NCBI GenBank assembly: GCA_002709645.1
Contig: PAQG01000010.1
Coordinates: 1 to 41,445, forward strand
Reading direction: 5' to 3'
Origin: Acidimicrobiaceae bacterium
GTDB taxonomy: Bacteria; Actinomycetota; Acidimicrobiia; Acidimicrobiales; UBA8592
Length of the DNA stretch: 41,445 bases
Below, one piece after another: positions 1 to 8,260 of this stretch. A program made the translations under genes and the position numbers. Every line of letters starts with the position of its first letter. The stretch's first letter is position 1. Under the pieces are notes generated by a model. That model had not been told where the DNA came from, did not search any database, and saw only the letters and a program-made list of their open reading frames with translations.

Positions 1-165
1 AGCCCAATAAATAGGCAAGGAGAGAAGATCCCGCTTCCTACACCTCATCCTGATGAGGAGGAGAGAAGGAAGGACGACCATAGATGGTTGATGATTACTG
101 ATTATCTTGCGGAACAGAATGGAGCGCTGAAACCAGGACCTGAAACTAATTACGTTTATTACTGA
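1..165 (+). CDS. C-terminal end of an unrecognised protein (partial)
   Basis: An open frame enters from the left edge and runs 54 codons to a TGA at 163-165. The visible peptide is hydrophilic, with an Asp/Glu/Arg-rich stretch around residues 18-28, and ends in Tyr-Tyr. There is no membrane segment or motif I recognise. It is called coding because the frame is open to the window edge and ends just before a short spacer facing the convergent peptidase gene. The start and most of the protein lie outside the window, so no function is offered. Confidence 0.4.
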   Translation, partial: SPINRQGEKIPLPTPHPDEEERRKDDHRWLMITDYLAEQNGALKPGPETNYVYY

Positions 166-226
166 ATTCGTCAAACGATGATATTAACTGGTAATAGTTT
201 ATATGAGTGTTAAGCCATCCTTTGTA

Positions 227-1888
227 TTATGGTTCTTGGCAACTCCACCCATTCTCCGGCACTGTTAATTCAAGTAAGTAGTCAAATACGACATCTGTTA
301 CGCATTCACTATTGGTCAAGAATGCTGTGTGCCCCTCGCCATCGGAAGTAATCAATACCGCGTTACCCATAGATTCTACAAGATCTGGTCCCCACTCAAT
401 TGGAGTAGCAGGATCCCCTTCCATTGATATTACAAGTGCAGGGACATCCAAATCAGCCTGCCCAACATGTAATGGGTCTAGTGCTTCATCTAATCCGGCG
501 CATCCAGTATTTCCCCGAAAACTTGGACCGAAATGAGGGAGTTGATCAGCCACAGCATCCATAGCCGAAGCGATTTCCTCATCTGAAGGGCGTAGTGGAT
601 CATCAGCACAACGGACGAGAAAAAGGACAGATTGAGAATTATCGTAGGTTCCATCTTCGTTTCGACCAACTAATTGATCCGCGAAAAATTGATGGAGCGA
701 ACCATCGGCGCTAGTGATAATGTTTTGAAAACTGTTAATTAAAGCAGGCCAAGTACCAGGAGAGTAGAGAGCCGATGCTGTCCCAATTTGAAATTCACTA
801 CGTGTAAGTTCACGCCCATCCATAGCACCTAGATATGAAACAGAAACATTTAGATTTGATTCAGAAAGTAGCTCATCTGCAATAGAAAAAGCATTTTCCG
901 CTCCTCCAAATTGGTTAAGAATGCAATTCGTGTCCTCATCACAACTCTTAGCAAATCGGTTCCAAGCGTTTTCAAACCCTAATCCCTGAACTGGACTGAA
1001 CGCACTTATTTGCTCACTAGGAGCAACAGCGCCATCAAGAATCATTGCTCGGACATGGTCTGGGAAAAGAGAAGCGTAAACAGCTCCTATTCTTGTTCCA
1101 TAGGAATAGCCAAGATACGTGATTTGCTCCTGACCTAAAGCTAAACGTATTTGGTCCATGTCACGAGCGACGTTATTCGTCCCCACATGGAAAGCCAGAT
1201 CTCCACTCATATCAAGACACTCTTTAACGTGTAATCGCGCCTCAGTGAATAAATCCTCTACATCTTCTCCATCTTCTAATATCCATTCCGTATCATCATC
1301 TAGGTCATTAGGGCAGTTCACTTGAGTGCTCTGACCGACTCCACGTGGGTCAAATCCGATTACATCAAACTCAGGAAAAGAGTATTCCCACATAGATCCA
1401 TATGCGTAAACTAATTCAGTGCCAGAAGCTCCAGGCCCCCCAAAATTGATGAGTAATGGGCCAAGAGAAGGACTAACAGATGCACTAATACGGATTAATC
1501 CAATATTGATAGATTCCCCACTCGGATTTGCATAGTCAAGAGGAACTTCAAGATCTCCACATTCATAAACCTGATAACACGATGTCCAAGTAATTTCCGT
1601 AACCGGTATTGGCGAGACTTCCGGGTCAATTAACTGACTTGAAGCCGAAACGTCGCTATCCGGAGTTTCTGTATTCTGATTTGAATCAACTTCCGTAACC
1701 GGTATTGGCGAGACCTCCGGGTCAATTAACTGACTTGAAGACGTATCGCTATTGTCAATAGTTTCTGTATCTAGAGTTGAATTAGATGTTGTTGAACAAC
1801 CAGCTGCCAAAAATAACACTGTAAGTATCGAAGACAACCAGCATCCGGTTATTAAAAAATTTCTGTAAGAGTCAACCATTTGATACAA
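227..1888 (-). CDS. secreted alpha/beta-hydrolase, tripeptidyl-aminopeptidase-like (peptidase family S33), lipoprotein
   Basis: Probable exported exopeptidase or esterase of the Streptomyces tripeptidyl-aminopeptidase type. The N-terminus has a hydrophobic segment (about residues 12-30) ending in a lipobox-like LAAGC, so membrane anchoring after export is likely. A Ser/Thr/Asp-rich linker of about 65 residues with an internal duplication follows. The hydrolase domain shows an oxyanion-region GGPGASG, the nucleophile elbow GYSYG (Ser262), an acid in EGDPATP (Asp492) and a His in GEGHTAF (His520), with the C-terminal family region intact. It is last in a leftward set. Its start overlaps the end of the upstream FAD gene by 17 nt, or by 8 nt if the ATG at 1879 is used, which suggests translational coupling. 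The true substrate is unknown; annotations as proteases in this family are often untested. Confidence 0.85.
   Translation of the reverse strand: MYQMVDSYRNFLITGCWLSSILTVLFLAAGCSTTSNSTLDTETIDNSDTSSSQLIDPEVSPIPVTEVDSNQNTETPDSDVSASSQLIDPEVSPIPVTEITWTSCYQVYECGDLEVPLDYANPSGESINIGLIRISASVSPSLGPLLINFGGPGASGTELVYAYGSMWEYSFPEFDVIGFDPRGVGQSTQVNCPNDLDDDTEWILEDGEDVEDLFTEARLHVKECLDMSGDLAFHVGTNNVARDMDQIRLALGQEQITYLGYSYGTRIGAVYASLFPDHVRAMILDGAVAPSEQISAFSPVQGLGFENAWNRFAKSCDEDTNCILNQFGGAENAFSIADELLSESNLNVSVSYLGAMDGRELTRSEFQIGTASALYSPGTWPALINSFQNIITSADGSLHQFFADQLVGRNEDGTYDNSQSVLFLVRCADDPLRPSDEEIASAMDAVADQLPHFGPSFRGNTGCAGLDEALDPLHVGQADLDVPALVISMEGDPATPIEWGPDLVESMGNAVLITSDGEGHTAFLTNSECVTDVVFDYLLELTVPENGWSCQEP
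1595..1740. repeat. 50-bp direct repeat in the lipoprotein linker
   Basis: Positions 1595-1644 and 1691-1740 are identical except for one base and lie 96 bp apart, an exact multiple of three. The repeat encodes a duplicated SSQLIDPEVSPIPVTE segment in the linker between the lipobox and the hydrolase domain. The intervening codons are themselves weakly alike, so the unit is probably about 96 bp in two copies. Confidence 0.9.
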
Positions 1889-3296
1889 GTCCTAGGAGCT
1901 TAATCATTTCTTCACGGGGAGGACCTAATGATGGCTCTGGTTTCCTTCGGTCTCTTTCAGCCCAGACACGCATGATCGTAGCACTGATCTCTGGTTCCGA
2001 CAGAATAGAAGGATCTGCTAAAAGATTCATCATTTTCATGAACGCTCTCCAAACCTCCGTAGAAGTTTGCGTTGCCGGAATCAAACCCTCTTTCAGAATT
2101 GACCTTTTCATTACACTAATTTCATCCGAATCTGAGTTAGCAATTGAACGGCTACTCTTATCTGACTCAACAGAAGCGTTGTACCAAGGCAGAATGTTTT
2201 TCTCCACCTGTAAGGAAAATTGCTCGCCTTGAGCCACTGAATCACCAATGTTGGCGTCAATGGATTGTCCGAGAAGGTGTGCTTGCCAGAAACCAGTGGA
2301 ACATCCTCGCCCATACAAAGGGTTTGTACAGATCAAAGCATCACCGATCATATGAAAACCATCAACAATCATTTCATCATTATGCCGGAGTGTTCTTTTC
2401 CTATTTAATAAACCCGCCATGGAATGAACTTCGGTGAGAGCTTCTGCCTCTAAATTCAACCATTCCTCTGCTGCGGGAATTAAACGAACCACTTTTTCAA
2501 ATGTTTCAGGATCTCGAATTCCCCAAAACGTCTTATCTGTATCAGATGTCGCGAATGTAATAGAAAAAGTATTGTTATCTCCCCAGAAAACTCCGTATTT
2601 CAAATAACCAAGGTCACCTGCTACCAGACGGTCACCTACCGGTAATTCAACTCCTTCAGGAAGTTTATAAAACCGTGAATAATAAATAATTCCTGTATCT
2701 TCAACTTCTTCGTCAGGAAGTGAAACTCCAGCTTCAGTTAACCAATTCGGTGCGGTAGATCTTCGTCCATTCGCCGCTATAACGGAGTCAAAACCCTGTC
2801 CAGATCCATCTTCAAAGCACACACCAGTGACTTTAGGAATTGAGCTTTGTTCAAGTCTCAGTCCAGAAACTCCCTTCCCAGTTTGTATTTCAACATCCGG
2901 ATTTTCCATAACCACATTTCTGAGAACCCATTCAAACGTTGTTCTTCTCGCAGCAAGCATGCGAAGATTCTTATCATCTTCAACGAGATTATGATCATCA
3001 AGCGTGTCAGGCATATGATCGGTTAAACAAATTTCTGTCGCACCAACATCAAGAAGCATCGAGAGTACTTCAGGGTGGTTATCTCTGAGTAGATTATGAA
3101 GCCTCCCTAGAAGCGCGTGGGAATGCCGAACTTGCGGTGCGCCACTACGATCCCAAAAAAAAGCCTCTTCACACGTATTAGGCATCGGGGTTTCATCACG
3201 CTCAATTATTGTCACACGGTGGCCAATTTTAGATAACTCTAACGCAGTCGCTAAACCTGTAACCCCTGCTCCGATAACCCCTATTTCCACAAACAA
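1872..3296 (-). CDS. FAD-dependent oxidoreductase / monooxygenase (geranylgeranyl-reductase-like)
   Basis: Flavoprotein of 474 residues. The N-terminal dinucleotide-binding fold shows GAGVTGLATALELSKIGH (about residues 10-27) followed by an acidic residue at the end of beta-2 (IIERDE). A second FAD contact region appears near the middle-to-end as GDALICTNPLYGRGCS, the GD motif of the PHBH/geranylgeranyl reductase superfamily. The stretch RSGAPQVRHSHALLGRLHNLL is characteristic of an actinobacterial group usually annotated only as FAD-dependent oxidoreductase. It lies 27 nt downstream of the P450 gene on the same strand and overlaps the peptidase gene, so the three are probably cotranscribed. 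Whether it hydroxylates a substrate or reduces a double bond cannot be read from the sequence. Confidence 0.8.
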   Translation of the reverse strand: MFVEIGVIGAGVTGLATALELSKIGHRVTIIERDETPMPNTCEEAFFWDRSGAPQVRHSHALLGRLHNLLRDNHPEVLSMLLDVGATEICLTDHMPDTLDDHNLVEDDKNLRMLAARRTTFEWVLRNVVMENPDVEIQTGKGVSGLRLEQSSIPKVTGVCFEDGSGQGFDSVIAANGRRSTAPNWLTEAGVSLPDEEVEDTGIIYYSRFYKLPEGVELPVGDRLVAGDLGYLKYGVFWGDNNTFSITFATSDTDKTFWGIRDPETFEKVVRLIPAAEEWLNLEAEALTEVHSMAGLLNRKRTLRHNDEMIVDGFHMIGDALICTNPLYGRGCSTGFWQAHLLGQSIDANIGDSVAQGEQFSLQVEKNILPWYNASVESDKSSRSIANSDSDEISVMKRSILKEGLIPATQTSTEVWRAFMKMMNLLADPSILSEPEISATIMRVWAERDRRKPEPSLGPPREEMIKLLGLVSNG

Positions 3297-3323
3297 AACC
3301 TTTCAAAAGTCTTAAGCAATAGT

Positions 3324-4595
3324 TTATGCTCGGTCATACTCAATGAGAACTTTTAATGGTGAACGTGTCGCATTCTTAGTAATAAAAGTCGTATCAGCGG
3401 CAGATGCAAGCCGAGGGTTTCGCATTTCCTCACACAATAATGAAGAACCGATAACAGCTTCCAAACGCGCCATTTCGTACCCAAGACAGAAATGCTTGCC
3501 TAAACCGAAGCCAAGATGACCATATTTCCCCTCATCACCATGATGGCCACCCTTCCGCTCCTTATTCAAATGCAGATCGCTTCGATCAATGTTGAATTCA
3601 CGAGGATTTTGAAAAATAGTTTCATCATTATTAGCTGAAGCTAACTGAATATACACAGTTTGATTAGGAGGTATCGTCACATCGCTGAACGTGACTTCAT
3701 TCACGGAATAACGTAACTGCCCAAGAACCGGAGGGGAATGACGCATCATTTCGGAAAAAGCAGCATCAAATAAATTATGGTCATCAAGGACCAACGACAA
3801 CTGATCCTGATTTAGCAGAAGTTGTGTCCACATGTTCGCTATACCCTTATCAGTTGTTTCACCCCCAGCGACCAGAAGAAGAGATATAAAAGCCTGGATT
3901 TCAGTTACCGTTAAACGCTGACCGGCTGCTTCAGCATGAACAATCTTAGAAATCAAATCATCCATAGGGCAGGATTGCCTATTTTCAATGATTGGAGCCA
4001 CATATTCTGCAAGTTGTTCGTGTGCTTCTATACCAAGTTCCTGCTTTTCGGAATTAAATCTGGCTAAACCAGCCATCATGGTCGTATACCAAGTATGGAA
4101 ACGGTCATGGTCTCTTTGATCCATGCCTAACATGTCAACAATCACATTCACCGGTAGACGAGTTGTGAAGGCATCAACAAGGTCCACAACACCTTCCGAA
4201 GGAAATTTTTCTATTAATGCTAGAGAGTTCCTCTCAATAGCTTCGCAATATGGTGCAAAACGCTTCCCAACAAACTCAGGTGCAACAATTCTCCTATGAA
4301 CAACATGTTCATGCCCGTCCTTATCGAGCATCGTTGGTCCAAATACGACCCCTAACGTGTCTCTATATAAACGATTAGAGAAATCTTCGTAGTTAGCGAA
4401 CGCTGCAACACAATCCACGTATCTAGTTAAAATCCATGTGTTAGTAACCTCATCAAGGAAAACAGGGGAATCATGGCGCATACGTTCCCAGAGGGGATAT
4501 GGGTCAATAACATGTTCAGGGCTATGTAACATTTCCGATGTAATTGTGGATCCTGGCATATGAAACACTACCGCAAACTGTTTTTTCCCTTCCAT
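3324..4595 (-). CDS. cytochrome P450
   Basis: Soluble bacterial P450 of about 411-423 residues. Visible hallmarks are the I-helix oxygen-activation motif AGGETT (about residues 242-247), the K-helix E-x-x-R as EMMR (about 281-284), and the heme-thiolate loop FGLGKHFCLG (about 362-371) with the Cys ligand near 369. The layout resembles actinobacterial P450s acting on sterols, terpenes or fatty acids, but the substrate is not predictable here. It is the first gene of the leftward set, with an FAD enzyme downstream. No ferredoxin or ferredoxin reductase gene is visible nearby, so electron donors must be encoded elsewhere. The start is uncertain: the ATG at 4595 gives 423 residues, while residue 13 (ATG at 4559) is preceded by a TAGTGT hexamer 5 nt upstream and may be the real leaderless start. 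Confidence 0.93.
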   Translation of the reverse strand: MEGKKQFAVVFHMPGSTITSEMLHSPEHVIDPYPLWERMRHDSPVFLDEVTNTWILTRYVDCVAAFANYEDFSNRLYRDTLGVVFGPTMLDKDGHEHVVHRRIVAPEFVGKRFAPYCEAIERNSLALIEKFPSEGVVDLVDAFTTRLPVNVIVDMLGMDQRDHDRFHTWYTTMMAGLARFNSEKQELGIEAHEQLAEYVAPIIENRQSCPMDDLISKIVHAEAAGQRLTVTEIQAFISLLLVAGGETTDKGIANMWTQLLLNQDQLSLVLDDHNLFDAAFSEMMRHSPPVLGQLRYSVNEVTFSDVTIPPNQTVYIQLASANNDETIFQNPREFNIDRSDLHLNKERKGGHHGDEGKYGHLGFGLGKHFCLGYEMARLEAVIGSSLLCEEMRNPRLASAADTTFITKNATRSPLKVLIEYDRA

Positions 4596-4677
4596 TTTCT
4601 AATAAATTCCTTATTTTCTTGGTAGTTTCAGGCCTAAATAAATGATTTATACAAGAACTATGGGTTGAGTCATCGGA

Positions 4678-4687
4678 TTGACGTCAA
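4678..4687. promoter_or_regulatory. palindrome TTGACGTCAA overlapping a -35 element of the carboxylase gene
   Basis: A perfect 10-bp palindrome begins with a consensus-like -35 TTGACG (4678-4683). A TTACAC hexamer sits 17 bp downstream at 4701-4706, only 4 nt before the ATG at 4711. No Shine-Dalgarno is visible. A palindrome on the -35 is a plausible operator for the carboxylase gene or for the divergent P450 set, but the regulator is unknown. Confidence 0.4.
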
Positions 4688-4710
4688 CCTCGCATTACCC
4701 TTACACCTGA

Positions 4711-6267
4711 ATGACTGATTATTCCATGCAAGACAGAATTGAAGAACTTGAAAGAAGAAAGTCCGAAGCTCTCCAAGCTGGACCTGAAAGAGCTATCGAA
4801 CGACAGCATGAGAAAGGCAAACTCCTTGCCCGTGAACGGATTGACTACCTACTAGATCCAGGTTCATTTCATGAGCTTGACATGTTAGCTAGACATAGAG
4901 CACATGAAGCTGGGTTAGAGACCCGACCCTACACAGATGGAGTGATCACCGGATGGGGAACCATTGATGGCAGAAAGGTCTTTGTTTTCAGTCAAGATTT
5001 TACAGTAATGGGTGGTGCATTAGGAGAAGTTTTTGCCGAGAAAATCCACAAAGTTATGGACCTCGCTCTTTCCACTGGTGCCCCGATGATTGGCCTTAAC
5101 GACGGAGCGGGAGCCCGAATACAGGAAGGCGTCGTCAGCCTAGATAGCTATGGAGGAATCTTTCATAGAAATGTGCAATCGTCTGGCGTTATTCCACAAA
5201 TCAGCGTCATACTCGGACCCTGTGCCGGAGGTGCTGTTTACAGTCCGGCAATGACAGATTTCATTTTTATGGTTCGGGAAAAATCACACATGTTTATCAC
5301 AGGACCTGATGTTGTAAAAACAGTGACGGGAGAAGAAGTCACGTTAGAAGAACTCGGCGGGGCCTCCAGCCACGCAAGTAAATCTGGTGTCGCAACATTT
5401 GTAAGTGAGAGTGAAGAAGAAGTCCTTGACGCTGTAAAGACTCTTCTTACCTTCCTACCTTCAAATAACATGGAAGAACCCCCTGGGATTGAAACAACAG
5501 ATGATCCAAATCGGCTATGCCCCGAACTCGCTGACATCATGCCTGAAACTCCCAATCTCCCATACGACATGCGAGAAATTATCACTTCTTTGCTTGACGA
5601 TGGAGAATTCATGGAATACTTCCCTTCTTGGGCTCAAAGTATTGTTTGTGGGTTCGGACACTTAGATGGGCATGTTGTTGGAATCGTGGGAAATCAACCA
5701 CTCGTTCTCGCCGGCGTCCTTGATATTGAATCTTCATCTAAAGCTGCCCGTTTCGTACGCACATGCGACGCATTTAATATCCCCTTACTCACCCTCGTAG
5801 ATGTACCAGGATTTCTCCCAGGTGTTGACCAAGAATATGGAGGAATAATTCGTCATGGCGCAAAATTACTGTACGCCTATTGTGAAGCGACAGTTCCCCG
5901 AATCCAAGTCATTACAAGAAAAGCTTATGGTGGAGCGTATGTTGTTATGGATTCAAAATCTGTTGGCTCTGATCTTTCTTTTGCTTGGCCAACAGCTGAA
6001 CTAGCGGTAATGGGGCCACAAGGAGCAGTGGAAATACTGCACCGCCGAGAACTCCAATCAGCAGCAGACCCGGAAGCAAAAAAAACAGAACTTGTTGATG
6101 ATTACACAGAGAGGTTCGCTAACCCATACATAGCGGCAGAACGGGGCTACATAGATGATGTCATCGACCCCGCCGAAACACGAAAAAAAATTATTGCAGG
6201 CTTCTCTGCTCTAAGAACCAAACGTGAAGAACTCCCACAACGTAAACACGGCGTTATTCCCCTATAA
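4711..6267 (+). CDS. acyl-CoA (propionyl-CoA) carboxylase beta subunit, carboxyltransferase
   Basis: Carboxyltransferase subunit of a biotin-dependent acyl-CoA carboxylase (AccD5/PccB type, 518 residues, usual length). It transfers carboxyl from carboxybiotin to propionyl- or acetyl-CoA to make methylmalonyl- or malonyl-CoA. The two crotonase-like halves are clear. The N-terminal half carries KGKLLARERIDYLLDPGSFHE and the acyl-CoA-binding region GAGARIQEGV with GPCAGGAVYSPA. The C-terminal half carries the carboxybiotin-site signature DVPGFLPGVDQEYGGIIRHGAKLLYAY, then AYGGAYVVM. The start is the ATG right after a promoter-like stretch, and MTDYSMQDRIEELERRK fits family N-termini. An epsilon-like subunit follows by 5 nt. 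No biotin carboxylase/BCCP alpha subunit is present in the window. Confidence 0.95.
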   Translation: MTDYSMQDRIEELERRKSEALQAGPERAIERQHEKGKLLARERIDYLLDPGSFHELDMLARHRAHEAGLETRPYTDGVITGWGTIDGRKVFVFSQDFTVMGGALGEVFAEKIHKVMDLALSTGAPMIGLNDGAGARIQEGVVSLDSYGGIFHRNVQSSGVIPQISVILGPCAGGAVYSPAMTDFIFMVREKSHMFITGPDVVKTVTGEEVTLEELGGASSHASKSGVATFVSESEEEVLDAVKTLLTFLPSNNMEEPPGIETTDDPNRLCPELADIMPETPNLPYDMREIITSLLDDGEFMEYFPSWAQSIVCGFGHLDGHVVGIVGNQPLVLAGVLDIESSSKAARFVRTCDAFNIPLLTLVDVPGFLPGVDQEYGGIIRHGAKLLYAYCEATVPRIQVITRKAYGGAYVVMDSKSVGSDLSFAWPTAELAVMGPQGAVEILHRRELQSAADPEAKKTELVDDYTERFANPYIAAERGYIDDVIDPAETRKKIIAGFSALRTKREELPQRKHGVIPL

Positions 6268-6272
6268 CTTTT

Positions 6273-6467
6273 ATGAACTCTGAACCAGAATTTCTCTCCA
6301 TTACACCAGATCCGACACCAGATGAACGAGAAGCGATCCTTAAAGCATTCCATGAACTATGGCCCAATGAGAAAAAAGATGAATTCTCTTATCGGTGGCG
6401 TTTCAGTGGTCGATGGTGGGCTGATCAATCAAATCCAAGATCCGAACATAGAAATTGGAAAAATTAA
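6273..6467 (+). CDS. acyl-CoA carboxylase epsilon-like small subunit
   Basis: Protein of 64 residues starting 5 nt after the carboxyltransferase stop. It has a TPDEREAILKAFHELW helix near the N-terminus and ends with a Trp/Arg-rich patch RWRFSGRWWADQ. Small actinobacterial epsilon subunits encoded next to AccD share this plan (a helix beginning P-T-x-E-E-x-A-A-I, then a basic, Trp-containing tail) and stabilise the alpha-beta complex. The match is by pattern and position, not strong sequence identity. The same bases are also open in another frame (6322-6561), which I treat as incidental. No separate ribosome binding site is visible, so translation is probably coupled to the upstream gene. Confidence 0.65.
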   Translation: MNSEPEFLSITPDPTPDEREAILKAFHELWPNEKKDEFSYRWRFSGRWWADQSNPRSEHRNWKN

Positions 6468-6523
6468 AATACTTAATGCTAAAAGCTGGGCAGTAGATAC
6501 TTTCTTCTTAGATCTGCACGAGA

Positions 6524-6535
6524 TACTGTCAAAAT
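6524..6535 (+). promoter_or_regulatory. candidate leaderless promoter (-10 TACTGT)
   Basis: TACTGT at 6524-6529 lies exactly 6 nt before the GTG at 6536, the spacing seen at many other starts in this window. It supports the GTG start for the following ORF. Confidence 0.35.
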
Positions 6536-6988
6536 GTGCATATTGGCAAAAAACATTATGAGCAACGCTTAGCTAAACTTATTTCTAATCTCCAAGGACA
6601 CTGTCTTCTTCTCACACCAAAAGAGAATTTACGAACCCAACTCCCGTCATCAGTCATATCCATTCAAGAATGGCCAAAAGTTTCGGCTGAAAAACCTTTT
6701 GATGCGATACTTTCAATTGGAAATCTCGCTATTTCAGAAAACATAAATGACTATCTGGTAGAGCTCCAACGGTATGCCGGTAGAGAAACCCTGCTCTATT
6801 TTTGTGACCGTACAACAACCCCTACTGGAAATAATGGATCTGCAAAAAACGACATAACTGGTGCTTTGTGGGAAGCGAAATGGTCGGTTATTTATTGTGA
6901 ACGCTTCACAATAGGGAAAACCAGGCGCGCCCCAAAATACGTCTATGGCACAGCAAGAATGAAAAGATCACCGGAAGAGAATTTGTAA
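6536..6988 (+). CDS. small protein resembling the C-terminal half of a class I SAM methyltransferase
   Basis: Protein of 150 residues with no firm family. Residues about 58-150 read like the second half of a Rossmann methyltransferase: FDAILSIGNLA (motif post-I), a helix, ETLLYFCDRT in the place of 'pGG-ll-f', then GALWEAKWSVIYCERFTIGKTRRAPKYVYGTAR, as in methyltransferases whose last strand precedes 'G-A'. The SAM-binding glycine loop is absent (LLLTPKENL stands there), so activity is doubtful. The GTG start at 6536 is backed by a -10-like TACTGT 6 nt upstream. Alternatively the gene begins further upstream in another frame and is joined through the A6 run at 6548-6553, because removing one A there would fuse the upstream open frame to this one. 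It sits between the carboxylase genes and lysC, with 18 nt before lysC. Confidence 0.55.
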   Translation: MHIGKKHYEQRLAKLISNLQGHCLLLTPKENLRTQLPSSVISIQEWPKVSAEKPFDAILSIGNLAISENINDYLVELQRYAGRETLLYFCDRTTTPTGNNGSAKNDITGALWEAKWSVIYCERFTIGKTRRAPKYVYGTARMKRSPEENL

Positions 6989-7006
6989 GGGAAAATGTCA
7001 CGCTAA

Positions 7007-8254
7007 ATGCCGCCAATCCGAGTAGCGTTTAAACCTGTGAGTCTTATAATCCAAAAATTCGGTGGAACATCAGTAGCGGATCCAGAGAGGATCCGAGAAG
7101 TCGCTGATCACGTAAAAAGAACTCGGGATCATGGGAACGATGTTGTGCTAGTTGTCAGTGCTATGGGTAAAGAGACAGATCATCTTTTGCGCCTCGCTGA
7201 AGAAGTTTCCGGAACACGGCCAGCAAGAGAAATGGACATGCTAATCACAGCTGGGGAACGTAAAGCGATTGCATTAATGTGCATGGCTCTTCACGACATG
7301 GATGTGCAAGCTGATTCATTTACTGGAAGCCAAGCAGGCTTCCTCACTGATACAAATCATCAAAATGCTAAAATTCTGACAATCAACCCACAACGTGTTC
7401 AGGAGACAATTGACGCTGGAAGAGTAGCTGTTGTTGCTGGATCACAAGGAGTTTCAACTGATAATAATGTGACATTCTTAGGGCGTGGAGGTTCTGATAC
7501 AACTGCCGTGGCTTTGGCCCATGGATTAAACGCCGACGCGTGCGAACTCTACACCGACGTTTCAGGAGTTTTTACAACAGACCCACGAGTATGTGACCAA
7601 GCCAGAAAATTAGCTTCAATTAGTTTTGATGAACTATTGGAAATGACTGCCGTAGGATGTCCTAAACCAGCAATGAGATCTGTTGAAGTGGCTCGCTCAT
7701 ACGGGGTTCGTCTTCATGTCCGATCAGCATTTACTTGGGAACCAGGAACCTGGGTAGATAAGGAGGAAAATACAATGGAAAAACCAATAATTTCAGCAGT
7801 GGTACCAGATACATCACAAGCAAAGGTGACAATATCTGGGGTACCTGATAATCCAGGAATCGCTGCCGCTATTTTTAGACCACTAGCAGACCAAAACGTT
7901 AATGTAGATATGATTGTTCAGAACACCTCCGATGATGGAGTAACAGATATCTCCTTTACTCTTCCTACTGAACAACTTGAAATCGGAACAGAGATAATGA
8001 CAAAGGCAGCTCAAGAAATAGGAGCTGCCGGTGTGAGTACCGATAATACTATTGGCCGAGTTTCCGTGGTTGGGGCAGGAATGGCAAGCAACCCAGGTGT
8101 GGCAGCAACTATTTTTGAAACACTCTCAAACGAAGGTATAAATATTGGAATGATTTCTACTTCAGCGATTCGTGTATCCTGCGTAGTCGCTAAATCAGAT
8201 GTTGAAAAAGCAACTTTGGTTCTCCATGATGCGTTTGAATTAGATAAAGGGTGA
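7007..8254 (+). CDS. lysC: aspartate kinase (aspartokinase) with two C-terminal ACT domains
   Basis: Phosphorylates L-aspartate with ATP, the entry step to lysine/diaminopimelate, threonine and methionine. The kinase domain begins with the family signature LIIQKFGGTSVADPERI (KFGGTS at residues 17-22) and continues with MDMLITAGERKAIALM and LGRGGSDTTAVALAHGL. Two ACT repeats follow (about 270-340 and 350-413; VSVVGAGMASNPGVAATIFETLSNEGINIGMISTSAIRVSCVV), the usual lysine/threonine feedback site. The length of 415 is normal. The start is uncertain: ATG 7007 gives ten extra residues, while GTG 7037 gives the family-typical start just before SLIIQKFGG. An internal start for a separate regulatory beta subunit is present (see 7760-7777). 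The stop overlaps GTGA at the head of the helicase gene, and the partner asd is three genes downstream. Confidence 0.96.
   Translation: MPPIRVAFKPVSLIIQKFGGTSVADPERIREVADHVKRTRDHGNDVVLVVSAMGKETDHLLRLAEEVSGTRPAREMDMLITAGERKAIALMCMALHDMDVQADSFTGSQAGFLTDTNHQNAKILTINPQRVQETIDAGRVAVVAGSQGVSTDNNVTFLGRGGSDTTAVALAHGLNADACELYTDVSGVFTTDPRVCDQARKLASISFDELLEMTAVGCPKPAMRSVEVARSYGVRLHVRSAFTWEPGTWVDKEENTMEKPIISAVVPDTSQAKVTISGVPDNPGIAAAIFRPLADQNVNVDMIVQNTSDDGVTDISFTLPTEQLEIGTEIMTKAAQEIGAAGVSTDNTIGRVSVVGAGMASNPGVAATIFETLSNEGINIGMISTSAIRVSCVVAKSDVEKATLVLHDAFELDKG
7760..7777 (+). promoter_or_regulatory. strong internal Shine-Dalgarno and ATG inside lysC (aspartokinase beta-subunit start)
   Basis: AAGGAGG at 7760-7766 is followed after 8 nt by an in-frame ATG at 7775 (codon 257 of lysC). 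It is among the best ribosome-binding sites in the window. Translation from it would give a 159-residue polypeptide made only of the two ACT domains, ending at 8254. In Bacillus subtilis aspartokinase II and Corynebacterium glutamicum LysC, an in-frame internal start yields the beta subunit of an alpha2-beta2 enzyme. The same arrangement is inferred here. Confidence 0.75.
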
Positions 8255-8260
8255 ACAAAA

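Noticed and set aside
6322-6561. 79-residue open frame overlapping the epsilon subunit
   Set aside because: The first half is an alternative frame of the epsilon-like gene; only the last third might be a lost N-terminus of the next ORF, noted as a finding.
8252-8254. TGA before the helicase frame as a possible selenocysteine codon
   Set aside because: It is the lysC stop. Reading through it in the lysC frame simply continues into the helicase N-terminal region, and no SECIS-like hairpin is seen just downstream. A fused lysC-helicase selenoprotein is far less likely than a start-codon or one-base problem.
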